Shown: piece by piece, positions 1 to 8,512 of the stretch
How positions within the stretch are numbered: the first letter of the stretch is position 1
How the letters are laid out: every line of letters begins with the position of its first letter
NCBI RefSeq assembly: GCF_019801965.1
Contig: NZ_JAHVIA010000004.1
Span: forward strand, 248,001-312,000
Direction of reading: 5' to 3'
Length of the DNA stretch: 64,000 nucleotides
Source of the DNA: Salipiger bermudensis
GTDB lineage: Bacteria; Pseudomonadota; Alphaproteobacteria; Rhodobacterales; Rhodobacteraceae
The notes under the pieces: generated by a model
What the model was told of the DNA's origin: nothing
The model's input: the letters and a program-made list of their open reading frames with translations, nothing else
Databases searched by the model: none
Program-made: the position numbers and the translations under genes

Positions 1-291
1 GTCGGAGAACGCGATGGCGTGGACCACGAAATCGATCGTCGGCCAGCGCGCCGCCAGGGTCTCGAAGCCGGCGTCGAGCGAGGCGTCGTCGGTCACGTCG
101 ACATCGACCATCAGGTCGCTGCCGACGCTTTCCGCCAGCGGCTGCAGGCGCTTGCCGAAGGCTTCGCCCTGATAGGTGAAGGCCAGCTCGGCGCCGGCCT
201 CGTGCAGGGCGCGCGCGATGCCCCACGCGATGGAGCGGTCATTCGCCACCCCCATGACCAGCCCGCGCTTGCCCTTCAGAAGCTCCGACAT
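1..291 (-). CDS. fabI: Enoyl-[acyl-carrier-protein] reductase (NADH), N-terminal part only
   Basis: Reads leftward off the window edge, so only about 97 N-terminal residues are present. FabI carries out the last reduction of each fatty acid elongation round, using NADH in the cytoplasm. The visible part has the atypical SDR nucleotide-binding segment of FabI, GVANDRSIAWGIA at residues 14-26, and the VHAIAFSD stretch near residue 93 that follows the fourth beta strand. The ATG at 291 is preceded by weak Shine-Dalgarno sequence. It lies 30 bases downstream of fabB in the same direction, consistent with a fabA/fabB/fabI group. The catalytic Tyr/Lys lie outside the window. Identity is secure; the 3' part is unseen. 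Confidence 0.93.
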   Translation of the reverse strand, partial: MSELLKGKRGLVMGVANDRSIAWGIARALHEAGAELAFTYQGEAFGKRLQPLAESVGSDLMVDVDVTDDASLDAGFETLAARWPTIDFVVHAIAFSD

Positions 292-321
292 GTTCTGTAA
301 TCCGCTGTTATTTTTGTAAGA

Positions 322-1551
322 TCAGTCACTGTAGCGGCTCAGCAGCATCGAGCCGTTGGTGCCGCCGAACCCGAAGGAATTGGTCATCACCGTGTCGAGC
401 CCGGCATTGTCGACGCGGGCGGTGGCGATCTCGGCCGGCTTCAGCGCCGGGTCGAGCTCGTCCACGTTGATCGAGGGGATGATGAAATCGTGCTCGAGCG
501 CCAGCAGGCAGTAGATCGCCTCCTGTGCGCCGGTGGCGCCCTGGCTGTGGCCGGTCATCGACTTGGTCGAGGAGACCGGCGGGGTCTGGCCGTCGCCGAA
601 GACCCGGCGCACCGCCTCGATTTCGCCGACATCGCCGACCGGGGTCGAGGTGCCGTGAGCGTTGATGTAGCCGACCTTGCGATCCTCGGGCAGGGTCGAG
701 AGCGCGAGGCGCATGGCGCGCTCGCCCCCCTCGCCGGAGGGCGCGACCATGTCATGGCCGTCGGAGGTCGCGGCGAAGCCGGTGACCTCGGCGTAGATCT
801 TGGCGCCGCGGGCCTTGGCGTGCTCGAGTTCCTCGAGCACGAGGATGCCGCCGCCGCCGGAGATCACGAATCCGTCGCGGCCGGCATCGAAGGCGCGCGA
901 GGCCTTCTCGGGGGTGTCGTTGTACTTCGACGACATCGCGCCCATGGCGTCGAACAGGCAGGACAACGTCCAGTCGAGCTCTTCGCCGCCGCCGGCGAAC
1001 ATCACGTCCTGCTTGCCCATCATGATCTGCTCTGCGGCGTTGCCGATGCAGTGCAGCGAGGTCGAGCAGGCGGAGGTGATCGAGTAGTTGATGCCCTTGA
1101 TCTTGAACGCGGTCGACAGGTTCGCGCTCACCGTGGAGCACATCGCCTTGGGCACCGCGAAGGGGCCCACGCGCTTGGTGCCGCCGGTCTTCAGAACGGT
1201 CTGGTGCGCGGTCAGCAGCGCCGAGGTCGACGGTCCGCCGGAGCCGGCGATCAGGCCGGTGCGCGGGTTGACCACGTCGGCCTCCTCGAGCCCGGCATCG
1301 GCGATGGCCTGTTGCATGGCGATGTGGGCATAGGCCGCACCGGGGCCCATGAAGCGCAGGGTGCGCTTGTCCACGTGCTCCGACACGTCGAGATCCACGG
1401 CCCCGGCGATCTGGCTGCGGAAGCCGTGTTCCTTCATCTGTTCGTTGGCAGTGATGCCGGAGCGGCCTGCCTTCAGCGAGGCGAGAACTTCTTCGGCGTT
1501 GGTGCCAATGGACGATACGATGCCCAGTCCGGTGACGACGACGCGACGCAT
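322..1551 (-). CDS. fabB: 3-oxoacyl-[acyl-carrier-protein] synthase I (FabB)
   Basis: Condenses acyl-ACP with malonyl-ACP and, with FabA, is required for unsaturated fatty acid synthesis. The 409-residue product matches the usual length (about 405). Catalytic triad of the family is visible: Cys162 in [12 protein letters not shown], His299 in [11 protein letters not shown] and His335 in [13 protein letters not shown] reading frame continues upstream to 1608, but a GGAGGC ribosome binding site 7 bases before the ATG at 1551 and the family N-terminus [14 protein letters not shown] fix the start there. FabI follows in the same direction. Unlike the compact fabA-fabB arrangement I expect in relatives, an unknown gene (1645-2277) separates it from fabA. 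Confident. Confidence 0.97.
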   Translation of the reverse strand: MRRVVVTGLGIVSSIGTNAEEVLASLKAGRSGITANEQMKEHGFRSQIAGAVDLDVSEHVDKRTLRFMGPGAAYAHIAMQQAIADAGLEEADVVNPRTGLIAGSGGPSTSALLTAHQTVLKTGGTKRVGPFAVPKAMCSTVSANLSTAFKIKGINYSITSACSTSLHCIGNAAEQIMMGKQDVMFAGGGEELDWTLSCLFDAMGAMSSKYNDTPEKASRAFDAGRDGFVISGGGGILVLEELEHAKARGAKIYAEVTGFAATSDGHDMVAPSGEGGERAMRLALSTLPEDRKVGYINAHGTSTPVGDVGEIEAVRRVFGDGQTPPVSSTKSMTGHSQGATGAQEAIYCLLALEHDFIIPSINVDELDPALKPAEIATARVDNAGLDTVMTNSFGFGGTNGSMLLSRYSD

Positions 1552-1644
1552 GTTGCCTCCCATGAGTTTGTTGGGGGCTATGTAGGGCATGGGGCAGGGG
1601 GGACGCAAGCAGGGGATTGCCTCTGCGGAACCGTCGTGGAGGCT

Positions 1645-2277
1645 TCAGCGCAAGGCGCGCCGGCGGCTGAGCGGCGCGCTTTCGACGGCCACGCGCTGCA
1701 CGTATTTCAGGTGACCGATGGCGCGCAGGAAGTCCTGGTGATCGCTGCGCTGCTCGAGATAGTCGGACAGGCGCAGCAGGTCGACCGGCTGGCGCACCAC
1801 CAGCGCCTTGATGCGCTCGACCGCGTCATCGACCGTGTAGTGCCGGACGATATGGGCGGCGGTCTGGGTGGGGGTGAGGAGGTAGTAGTCCTGCGCCCGG
1901 CGCGGCGTGTCGCGCACCGCGTCGAAGGGCGAGGCGCCGAGGGCGCGGAACCTCGGGATATGGATGCGGGTGTCGAGCGCGGGGTTGTCGAGGGTCGAGC
2001 CGGTGGCCTGTCGGAACCCCATGGGCGCGAGGCGACGGGCGGCGTATGCGCGCATCGGGCCGGTCATCATGTCCATGTCGGCGCGGTCGTAGCGCAGGTC
2101 ATCGAAGACCGAGAGCAGGCGCCAGCCGGTATCGGCGAGCATTAGGTAGGGATCGTCGGCGAGATCGGCCAGCGCGCTGCGCAGGGCTTCGGCGCGCTGG
2201 CGTCCGTCGAGATCGAGCGGCTCGAAGGCGCTGTAGCGCGGGCGGCGCAGAAGGCGCTTGGCGATCCCGGCGATCAT
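1645..2277 (-). CDS. Hypothetical protein between fabB and fabA
   Basis: A 210-residue protein I do not recognise. It begins MIAGIAKRLLRRPRYSAFEP, is rich in Arg, Asp and Leu, has no signal peptide, no convincing membrane segment and no cysteine or metal motif; several stretches look helical (for example DAVERIKALVVRQPVDLLRL near residues 150-170). The ATG at 2277 has GGGAGCG about 6 bases upstream, so I prefer it to the longer frame that starts at 2427 in the opposite gene. Third-position GC bias is as in neighbours, supporting real coding. It is co-directional with fabB (93 bases before it) and could be co-transcribed with fabB/fabI. Function unknown; a role in lipid metabolism would be guilt by position only. 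Confidence 0.7.
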   Translation of the reverse strand: MIAGIAKRLLRRPRYSAFEPLDLDGRQRAEALRSALADLADDPYLMLADTGWRLLSVFDDLRYDRADMDMMTGPMRAYAARRLAPMGFRQATGSTLDNPALDTRIHIPRFRALGASPFDAVRDTPRRAQDYYLLTPTQTAAHIVRHYTVDDAVERIKALVVRQPVDLLRLSDYLEQRSDHQDFLRAIGHLKYVQRVAVESAPLSRRRALR

Positions 2278-2383
2278 GGTGGCGCTCCCTTCGCTGCGCG
2301 GTCCCGGCGCGGGGCGCGCGCTGGACAAGCAGGCGCCGCCGCTTATCTCGCAAGCTAGGAGCAAACGAGCGAGGGACCAGCCC

Positions 2384-2617
2384 ATGCTGCAGGACAAGCG
2401 AAAGGATCTCGACGCGGAGAAACGCAAGAGGCTGCTGGAGCGCCTGTTGCAGGAGATCGGGCGCGAGCAGCCGGATCTCTACTACCAGTCGACCAGCGAA
2501 ATCGCGCAGCGGTTGAAGCAGCACATCGCCAGCGGCGCGGCGCTGCATTCGGAGGATCGGGCGCTGGTGGCGCGGCTGAGCCCGCGCGACATCGCGGTTC
2601 TGCTCAGCCTGCATTGA
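2384..2617 (+). CDS. Small hypothetical protein (77 aa)
   Basis: Short charged protein beginning MLQDKRKDLDAEKRKRLLER, predicted mostly helical, with no signal peptide or membrane segment. The start ATG at 2384 follows GAGGGA about 8 bases upstream. It runs divergently from the unknown gene ending its promoter side at 2277 and converges on fabA, whose stop is 31 bases away. Codon third positions are strongly GC-rich in this frame, which favours a real gene, but the antisense frame is also open, so certainty is moderate. I recognise no family. If real, it means fabA and fabB are not one simple transcript. Confidence 0.5.
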   Translation: MLQDKRKDLDAEKRKRLLERLLQEIGREQPDLYYQSTSEIAQRLKQHIASGAALHSEDRALVARLSPRDIAVLLSLH

Positions 2618-2647
2618 GCGGCGCCGCGAAGGCGCCACTCGCAAGGA

Positions 2648-3157
2648 TCAGCTCTCGGAGAGCGCGACCTTCATGTCCTTGACCTGGTAGATCACCTCGC
2701 CATCGGCCTCGACGATGCCGTCAGCGACGCCCATGGTCAGCCGGCGGGTCTGGATCGCCTTGGTGAAATCGATCTTGTAGGTCAGCATCTTGCGGTCGGG
2801 GCGCACCATGCCGGTGAGCTTCACCTCGCCAACGCCGAGCGCGTAGCCACGGCCCTGCCAGCCGCGCCAGCCGAGATTGAAGCCGGTCAGCTGCCAGAGG
2901 CCGTCGAGCCCGAGGCAGCCGGGCATGATCGGGTTGCCCGGGAAGTGACAGTCGAAGAACCACAGGTCGGGTGTGATGTCGAACTCGGCCAGCACGTGGC
3001 CCTTGCCGTGAGCGCCGCCATCTGCCGAGATATCGGTGATGCGGTCCATCATGAGCATGGGCGGGGCCGGAAGCTGCGCATTGCCCTCGCCGAACAGCTC
3101 GCCGCGGGAACATTTCAGCAGGTCTTCCTTGCCGAAGCTGGTGGGATAGTCGGCCAT
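2648..3157 (-). CDS. fabA: 3-hydroxydecanoyl-[ACP] dehydratase/isomerase (FabA)
   Basis: Dehydrates 3-hydroxydecanoyl-ACP and isomerises trans-2 to cis-3-decenoyl-ACP, the branch point of anaerobic-type unsaturated fatty acid synthesis. The 169-residue protein is of normal length for the hot-dog fold family. Catalytic His71 lies in [14 protein letters not shown] and Asp85 in CLGLDGLWQ, matching the known active-site pair. The ATG at 3157 ([14 protein letters not shown]) is the family start; the longer frame up to 3961 is antisense to irr. It is transcribed divergently from irr across a 156-base gap, the arrangement seen around irr in Rhodobacterales. Confidence 0.97.
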   Translation of the reverse strand: MADYPTSFGKEDLLKCSRGELFGEGNAQLPAPPMLMMDRITDISADGGAHGKGHVLAEFDITPDLWFFDCHFPGNPIMPGCLGLDGLWQLTGFNLGWRGWQGRGYALGVGEVKLTGMVRPDRKMLTYKIDFTKAIQTRRLTMGVADGIVEADGEVIYQVKDMKVALSES

Positions 3158-3273
3158 CGGTGACTGAGCCTTCGTGTCATGGGTTTCGGTTGCGGCCCCC
3201 TCTATCACCGCGAAAGCCTTGCTTGCAAGCCTGCGCAAGGGGGCGGCAGGCCCGTCGGAATCGTGTTTTTCGT

Positions 3274-3303
3274 TTGAATTTCCATCCCTGCGCTCCTTAT
3301 ATA
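3274..3303 (+). promoter_or_regulatory. Candidate irr promoter
   Basis: TTGAAT at 3274-3279 and TATATA at 3298-3303 are separated by 18 bases, a plausible sigma-70 pair directly upstream of irr. A start near 3310 would leave almost no leader if the ATG at 3314 is used, and about 25 bases if the in-frame ATG at 3335 is used. No obvious Irr or Fur palindrome is seen in the 156-base fabA/irr gap; the short palindrome GCTTGCAAGC lies around 3218-3227. Confidence 0.45.
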
Positions 3304-3313
3304 TGACAGAGAC

Positions 3314-3754
3314 ATGATGGCATCGGATAGGGCTATGACAGCAGAGGCCGTACAGAGAGGCACCGAATGGCTGGCGCAGGCAGACCTGCGCCCGACCCGG
3401 CAGCGCGTGGCGCTGGCGGCGCTTCTGGTTGGCGATGGCCAGCACCGTCACGTCACCGCGGAAAGCCTGTTCTCCGCCGTCAAGGAACAGGGCGAGAGCG
3501 TCTCTCTGGCCACCATCTACAACACCCTGCGCGCCTTCTGCGATGCCGGGCTGATGCAGGAAGTGACGGTCGACGGCACCCGCAGCTACTTCGACACCAA
3601 CACCCACGATCACCCGCATTTCTACTGGGAGCATGATGGCCACCTGACCGATGCCCCGGCCGAGGAAATGGTGATCGCGCGCCTGCCCGACGTGCCCGAA
3701 GGCGCCGAGATTGCCTCGGTCGATGTGGTGATCCGCCTGCGCAAGCGCGACTGA
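3314..3754 (+). CDS. irr: Fur-family iron response regulator Irr
   Basis: Heme-responsive transcription factor controlling iron and heme genes in alphaproteobacteria. The 146-residue protein has the Fur winged helix ([13 protein letters not shown] near residues 26-38, [12 protein letters not shown] near 64-75) and the histidine cluster HDHPHFYWE at 98-106 that binds metal/heme in Irr proteins and separates them from true Fur. The N-terminal GCPWHD-type heme motif of Bradyrhizobium is absent, as in many Rhodobacterales. Two or three start codons are possible (3314, 3317, 3335); none has a strong ribosome binding site, and the shortest gives 139 residues. Divergent from fabA. Confidence 0.93.
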   Translation: MMASDRAMTAEAVQRGTEWLAQADLRPTRQRVALAALLVGDGQHRHVTAESLFSAVKEQGESVSLATIYNTLRAFCDAGLMQEVTVDGTRSYFDTNTHDHPHFYWEHDGHLTDAPAEEMVIARLPDVPEGAEIASVDVVIRLRKRD

Positions 3755-3911
3755 ACGTGCCTCTCCGGATCGTCTTTGCGATGCCCGGAAAACCGCGCCA
3801 CCGTTGACCGCCCCGACAGGAACGGCCCTGACCGTTTCGTGACAGGTGCAAGTGACGCCCGCAGGAACCCCGGGCCGCGCTGGTCGTTGGTCTCCCAAAA
3901 GGAGACACCGC

Positions 3912-4598
3912 ATGACACGTACGCTCACGCTTCGCAGCATCACCCCCGTCACCCACGACACCTACCGGCTCGCCTTCGACCGGCCCGACGATCTCGACTA
4001 CACCCCCGGGCAGGCCGCGCATATGGCGCTCGACCAGGACGGCTGGCGCGACGAGATCCGCTCGTTCACCATGACCTCGCTGCCGGGCGAAGAGCAGCTT
4101 GAGTTCATCATTAAGTCCTACCCCGAGGAGGCCGAGGGCCATGGCGGCGTCACCGAGCGCATCGCCCGGCTGCAGCCCGGCGACACCATGCTGATCGAGG
4201 ACATCTGGGGTGCCATCGAAGACAAGGGCGACGGCGTCTTCATCGCGGGCGGCGCCGGCGTGACGCCGTTCATCGCCATCCTGCGCGAGAAGCTCGCGCG
4301 GAAGGGCACGCTCAAGGGCAATACGCTGGTCTTCTCCAACAAGGCCGAGCGCGACATCATCCTGCGCGACAGCTTCGACAAGATGCCGGGGCTCAAGACC
4401 TGCTTCCTCGTCACCGACGAGGAGGACAGCCCGCTGCACCGGGGCCAGATCGATGCCGAACTGCTCAAGGAGCATGTCACCCCGGGCACCGACACTTGTT
4501 ACATCTGCGGCCCCGACGCGATGCTCGACGACATCGCCGAGGCGCTGAAATCCATCGATGTGCCGGAGGGCGACATCGTGATGGAGCAGTTCGACTGA
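3912..4598 (+). CDS. Ferredoxin/flavodoxin reductase-like FAD-binding oxidoreductase
   Basis: 228-residue FNR-superfamily enzyme: an N-terminal FAD beta-barrel with the RSFTMTS motif at residues 50-56 (family RxYS pattern, here Phe for Tyr), then an NAD(P)-binding domain with [12 protein letters not shown] at 113-124 and CGPDAML near 205. It would move electrons between NAD(P)H and a protein or ferredoxin partner. No iron-sulfur domain is attached. An AAAGGAGA ribosome binding site precedes the ATG at 3912. It is downstream of irr after a 157-base gap, so a link to iron reduction is possible but only inferred. Specific partner unknown. Confidence 0.85.
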   Translation: MTRTLTLRSITPVTHDTYRLAFDRPDDLDYTPGQAAHMALDQDGWRDEIRSFTMTSLPGEEQLEFIIKSYPEEAEGHGGVTERIARLQPGDTMLIEDIWGAIEDKGDGVFIAGGAGVTPFIAILREKLARKGTLKGNTLVFSNKAERDIILRDSFDKMPGLKTCFLVTDEEDSPLHRGQIDAELLKEHVTPGTDTCYICGPDAMLDDIAEALKSIDVPEGDIVMEQFD

Positions 4599-4601
4599 GG
4601 C

Positions 4602-5102
4602 TCAGCCCCTCAGGTCACGGGTATAGAACAGGTCGGTCTCGGGCCCCTCGGGGCCGATCACCGTGTTGGGCATCCGGCCCTGCCAGACGAAGCCGTGGCG
4701 CTCGTAAAAGCGGATCGCGCGGGCGTTGCGCTCGGCCACGCAGAGCTCGAGCTGCCAGACCCCGAGCGGGCGCACGTGGTCGATGATCGCGGCCAGCAGC
4801 TGCGCCGCGGCGCCGGCGCCGTGCAGCGCGGGGCGGATGTAGAAGGCGCCGATCTCCACCCGGTGCGCGGCGCGCGCGAAGGGCAGGCGGCGCAGCCCCA
4901 CCATGCCGCTGAGCGTCTCCCCGTCGAAGAGCCCCAGCGTCATGCCCGCCGAGAGCGTCTCGGCCACCGCCTCGCGGCTCAGCGCCTGCACCTCCTCGGG
5001 CGTGCTGCAGAAGGCGGACTGGAAGCGCTCGACCGCCTCGAGGCAGAGCGCCGCGTAGGCCTCTGCATCGTCCGGGGTAAGGGTGCGGGGGGTCAGAACC
5101 AT
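4602..5102 (-). CDS. GNAT family N-acetyltransferase
   Basis: 166-residue acyltransferase with a complete GNAT fold: the acetyl-CoA loop IRPALHGAGAAAQLL near residues 90-104 (family RxxGxG/A pattern) and the motif B end ERNARAIRFYERHGF near 130-144. Substrate cannot be told. The ATG at 5102 lies inside the last codons of the upstream gene (stop 5093), a 10-base overlap that suggests translational coupling with that unknown protein. It converges on the reductase gene with only 3 bases between stop codons. The frame stays open far upstream, but that part is antisense-to-nothing shadow of the neighbouring gene. Confidence 0.9.
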   Translation of the reverse strand: MVLTPRTLTPDDAEAYAALCLEAVERFQSAFCSTPEEVQALSREAVAETLSAGMTLGLFDGETLSGMVGLRRLPFARAAHRVEIGAFYIRPALHGAGAAAQLLAAIIDHVRPLGVWQLELCVAERNARAIRFYERHGFVWQGRMPNTVIGPEGPETDLFYTRDLRG

Positions 5103-5962
5103 TGCCCGGGCTCCATCAGTCCGAGATCGAGCAGCTGGCGCGAATGCCATTCGAACTCGGTCGAGTTGTGCCAGCGGAAATCGCGGATGTCGTAGCTGCT
5201 GCCGGGGTTGCGCTTCAGCGCCTTGGCGGTGCGGAACGAGACCAGCGCGGCGGTGAGGTTGTTGTGCCACGGGCAGGCATAGGTGTTGTACTCCTCGTCC
5301 GAGAAGCTGTGATCGTCGCGCAGCGTCAGCCCGGGCTTGGCCCGGAACAGCGCGATGCGATCGATCTTGCGCCGCGCCTCGGGCACGTGCTCCTCGTAGC
5401 GCCAGCGCAGGCCGCCATAGAAATCCAGCTGCCGCTCCTTGGGATGGCCGCGCCGCGCGGCATCGCTGCGCGCCTGCGCGTAATAGCCCGACCGATCGAG
5501 ATAGGCCCGGTCGAGCGACACGGCATCGGGAAAGCGCTTCAGGTCGCCGGCATAGAGGTCGATGACATAGGTCAGCATCGCGTCGCGCCGTTCCTCGGCG
5601 TGGAAGGCGAGCATCTCGCTGACCGACCGGGTCTCGCAATAGGGGTAGAACAGGTACTCGGCGTTGAAGCAGTAGAACATCCAGAGGCCCGGCCCGGCCC
5701 CGATCACCGCGTCGACGGCCCGCGGCACCGCGCGCTCCGCGTCCAGGTCGTAATCGACCCGGTGCACCCGCTCGCGCAGGTCCCGCGCCATCGCGAACGG
5801 TTTCGGCATGAAGGCGATGACGCAGCGGAAGCCCGATTGCAGGACGTGGCGCAGGGTGGTGTCGATCTCGACCTCGTCCTCGCAGAACACCATCGCCACC
5901 GGGCCGTCGCCGAGCGCGGTCTTCGCGCCGCGGAGGAACTGTGCAAGGCTCTCGTGATGCAT
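5093..5962 (-). CDS. Conserved protein of unknown function (glycosyltransferase-like?)
   Basis: 289-residue soluble-looking protein starting MHHESLAQFLRGAKTALGDG. It begins with an alternating strand/helix pattern (VAMVFCEDEVEIDTTLRHVL) reminiscent of a nucleotide-sugar binding half, includes an aromatic-rich region WMFYCFNAEYLFYPYCETR near 105-124, and ends with a Trp/His-rich stretch (DFRWHNSTEFEWHSRQLL). I remember similar proteins in Roseobacter genomes, sometimes labelled glycosyltransferase family 2, but no DxD catalytic motif is clear, so I do not assign that. The ATG at 5962 is the first sensible start. Its 3' end overlaps the GNAT gene by 10 bases. Confidence 0.8.
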   Translation of the reverse strand: MHHESLAQFLRGAKTALGDGPVAMVFCEDEVEIDTTLRHVLQSGFRCVIAFMPKPFAMARDLRERVHRVDYDLDAERAVPRAVDAVIGAGPGLWMFYCFNAEYLFYPYCETRSVSEMLAFHAEERRDAMLTYVIDLYAGDLKRFPDAVSLDRAYLDRSGYYAQARSDAARRGHPKERQLDFYGGLRWRYEEHVPEARRKIDRIALFRAKPGLTLRDDHSFSDEEYNTYACPWHNNLTAALVSFRTAKALKRNPGSSYDIRDFRWHNSTEFEWHSRQLLDLGLMEPGQWF

Positions 5963-6055
5963 GGTCTGTCTTCCTGCCCGATCCGCGCGCAAGGATTGGT
6001 GAATTCGACGGTCTTTGCAAGCAGCCGGGCGGCCCCCCCGGTCGCGATCTGGTCG

Positions 6056-6094
6056 CATCAGGTATTTGAAAACCGGAGAAGACCGGGGGCGCGC
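6056..6094 (+). repeat. Dispersed intergenic repeat, copy 1 (forward, core only)
   Basis: Core GGTATTTGAAAACCGGAGAA followed by GACCGGGGGCGCGCG matches the family consensus (GAGTATTTTTGA, then GAGAAGACAGGGGCGC). The GC hairpins found upstream of the core in full copies are missing. Confidence 0.7.
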
Positions 6095-6171
6095 GCCTGA
6101 TCTCGGGCAGCTCCTCGGGCCTCCGTCGCGCCATCGCCGGGGATCGCGGCGCGGCGGACACTGCGCCCCTG

Positions 6172-6213
6172 TCTTCTTCTGGCCAAAAATATCCCCGCCG
6201 GAGGCAGGCCGGC
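6172..6213 (-). repeat. Dispersed intergenic repeat, copy 2 (reverse, core only)
   Basis: Read on the minus strand it has GGGGATATTTTTGGCCAGAA then GAAGACAGGGGCGC. It points toward copy 1, making a converging pair whose CCCC/GGGG ends could base-pair in RNA. Confidence 0.75.
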
Positions 6214-6345
6214 CCTCGCGGACGGGCACGCCTCCCGGACCGGCGCGCCGCCCCTCCCGGCCCGCGCCCCTCCGCGCACCCTTTTCACGCAGCCCGTTTT
6301 GCGCTATCCGCCCGCCCTTGAACCGCGCGACCGGGAGTCCCTCTC

Positions 6346-7653
6346 ATGACCCAGCCCAAGAAGCTCTTCATCAAGACCTATGGCTGCCAGATGAACGTCT
6401 ATGACAGCGAGCGCATGGCCGAGGCCATGGGCGGGCAGGGCTATGTCCAGACCGACAGCCCCGACGACGCCGACATGATCCTGCTCAACACCTGCCACAT
6501 CCGCGAGAAGGCGGCGGAGAAGGTCTATTCCGAGCTTGGCCGCTACAAGGGGCTCAAGGCCGAGCGCCCGGATCTGAAGATCGGCGTGGCTGGCTGCGTG
6601 GCGCAGGCCGAGGGCGAAGAGATCATGCGGCGCCAGCCGATGGTCGATCTGGTGGTCGGCCCGCAAAGCTACCACCGCCTGCCCGAGCTCGAGGCCAGGG
6701 CACGCGGCGGCGAGAAGGCGCTCGACACCGACTTCCCCGAGGAGGACAAGTTCGAGCGGCTGAAATCCCGCCCCAAGGCCAAGCGCGGCCCGACCGCCTT
6801 CCTCACCGTGCAGGAGGGCTGCGACAAGTTCTGCGCCTTCTGCGTGGTGCCCTACACACGCGGCGCCGAGGTCTCGCGCCCGGCGGACCGCGTGCTGACC
6901 GAGGCCCGCGATCTCGTCGAGCGCGGTGTGCGCGAGCTCACGCTGCTGGGCCAGAACGTCAACGCCTATCACGGCCATGACCGCGGTCTCGCCGGGCTGA
7001 TCCGCGAGCTGGCAAAGATCGACGGGCTCGAGCGCATCCGCTTCACCACCTCGCACCCCAACGACATGGATGACGACCTGATCGCCGCCCATGGCGATTG
7101 CGACAAGTTGATGCCCTACCTGCACCTGCCGGTGCAGGCGGGTTCCGACCGGATCCTCAAGCGGATGAACCGCCAGCACACCGCCGAGCAGTATCTCAAG
7201 CTCATCGAGCGGCTGCGCGCGGCGCGCCCCGACCTGCATCTCTCGGGCGATTTCATTGTCGGCTTCCCGGAAGAGACCGAGGCCGATTTCCGCGACACGC
7301 TGGCGCTGATCGAGGCGGTGGAATACGGCTCTGCCTTCTCGTTCAAGTATTCCGAGCGCCCCGGCACCCCGGCGGCGGAGCGCCCGCAGGTCCCTGAGGC
7401 CGAGAAGGACGACCGGCTGCAGCGCCTGCAGGCGCTGCTCACCCGCCAGCAGCGCGCCCTGCAGGACGCCATGGTGGGGCGCGAGGTCGGCGTCCTGTTC
7501 GAGAAGACCGGCCGCCTGCCGGGCCAGATGGTCGGCAAGTCCGACTACCTGCACGCGGTGCACGTGGCGGCCGAAGGTGTCGTGCCGGGCGATCTGCGCC
7601 GGGTCCGCATCGTCGAAAGCGGGCCGAACTCGCTGAAGGGCGTGCTCGCTTGA
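6346..7653 (+). CDS. miaB: tRNA-2-methylthio-N6-dimethylallyladenosine synthase MiaB
   Basis: Radical-SAM methylthiotransferase that adds the 2-methylthio group to i6A37 of tRNAs reading codons that start with U. 435 residues, normal length. Domains in order: UPF0004 domain with the three auxiliary-cluster cysteines Cys14 (YGCQMN), Cys50 (NTCHIREKA) and Cys84 (GCVAQAEG); radical SAM core with Cys159, Cys163 and Cys166 in [15 protein letters not shown]-terminal TRAM domain from about residue 370. All six cysteines are intact. ATG at 6346 is preceded by GGGAGTCCCTCTC, an adequate ribosome binding site. Stands alone with its own promoter region. Confidence 0.97.
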   Translation: MTQPKKLFIKTYGCQMNVYDSERMAEAMGGQGYVQTDSPDDADMILLNTCHIREKAAEKVYSELGRYKGLKAERPDLKIGVAGCVAQAEGEEIMRRQPMVDLVVGPQSYHRLPELEARARGGEKALDTDFPEEDKFERLKSRPKAKRGPTAFLTVQEGCDKFCAFCVVPYTRGAEVSRPADRVLTEARDLVERGVRELTLLGQNVNAYHGHDRGLAGLIRELAKIDGLERIRFTTSHPNDMDDDLIAAHGDCDKLMPYLHLPVQAGSDRILKRMNRQHTAEQYLKLIERLRAARPDLHLSGDFIVGFPEETEADFRDTLALIEAVEYGSAFSFKYSERPGTPAAERPQVPEAEKDDRLQRLQALLTRQQRALQDAMVGREVGVLFEKTGRLPGQMVGKSDYLHAVHVAAEGVVPGDLRRVRIVESGPNSLKGVLA

Positions 7654-7884
7654 GTTGAACCCGCCGATCGGCCTGCATCTGCCGCGATCTTTTCGCGGCG
7701 GTCCGAGACAATGCGGCAAAGATCGGTGGTTTGTTCTGCTCCCTACCACAATATATGGTGGTTTTTCCTTCACAGGCTGGAAATGTCTGCTACTCTCTTG
7801 CCTTAGAGTAAAATTGCATCTTTTGCCCGTCCGGCGCCTGCGGCACAGCGGGCGGGCAACAAGCACAAAAAGGGGACAGAGGCT

Positions 7885-8502
7885 GTGGCGAAACGCATTT
7901 CCAAAGCCTTCAGAGGGGCGGTCGGCGCGCTGGCGCTGGCCTGCGCCGCGGTGGCCGGGATCAGCGGCCCGGCCGCGGCCGGCAGCGACGGCGAGGCTCT
8001 GAACACGCCGGTGATTTCCACCCAGAACACCCGCACCATCCGCGGCGAGCGCTACGTGCCGGGGATCTCCCTGTCGCCCGACGGCTGCGAGATCTGGGTG
8101 ATGGATGACGGCGTCGAGGGCTACGCGGTGTCGCGCATGACCCCGGATGGCCGCCCGGTCTGCCGCGACATCAACGTCTGCGGCACGCTCAACACCGACC
8201 AGTACTTCGCCACCGACAAGTATTACATCTCGCCCAAGGGCAAGGCGCGGCTGGAAGAGTTCTTCAACAGCGCCGACGCCTTCGGCTTCATCATCGCCGG
8301 CCACACCGATGCCCGCGCCAGCCTCGAGTACAACCGCCGCCTGAGCTACAACCGGGCCAACGCGGTGGCCAAGGTGGCCCGCGGCACCGGCGCCCGCATC
8401 ATCGACGTGCGCGGCTACGGCGAGGAATACCCGGTGGCGACCAACCGCACCGTCGAGGGCATGGCGAAGAACCGCCGCGTCGAAATCCTGTGTGTGCGCT
8501 GA
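7885..8502 (+). CDS. OmpA-family outer membrane/periplasmic protein
   Basis: 205 residues starting at GTG, with an N-terminal signal peptide (KRISKAFRG then an Ala/Leu/Val core ending near AAAG, residue 33). The C-terminal half is an OmpA-like peptidoglycan-binding domain (GHTDARAS near 137-144, YNRRLSYNRANAV, and NRRVEI at the end). The middle contains the segment SPDGCEIWVMDDGVEGY that is also found in the lipoprotein encoded 10 bases downstream, so the two genes are related and probably co-transcribed. GAGG lies about 5 bases before the GTG. It probably links envelope to peptidoglycan; the DGC...DDGVEGY module has no function I know. Confidence 0.85.
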   Translation: MAKRISKAFRGAVGALALACAAVAGISGPAAAGSDGEALNTPVISTQNTRTIRGERYVPGISLSPDGCEIWVMDDGVEGYAVSRMTPDGRPVCRDINVCGTLNTDQYFATDKYYISPKGKARLEEFFNSADAFGFIIAGHTDARASLEYNRRLSYNRANAVAKVARGTGARIIDVRGYGEEYPVATNRTVEGMAKNRRVEILCVR

Positions 8503-8512
8503 GGAGACGACC

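Larger units (their letters stand above)
5963..6345. other. 383-bp intergenic region with a converging repeat pair
   Basis: Lies between the divergent start of the unknown gene (5962) and miaB (6346). No gene is supported. It holds one forward and one reverse copy of the dispersed intergenic repeat (6056-6094 and 6172-6213) facing each other, and must contain the promoters of both flanking genes, which I could not place confidently. Confidence 0.7.
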
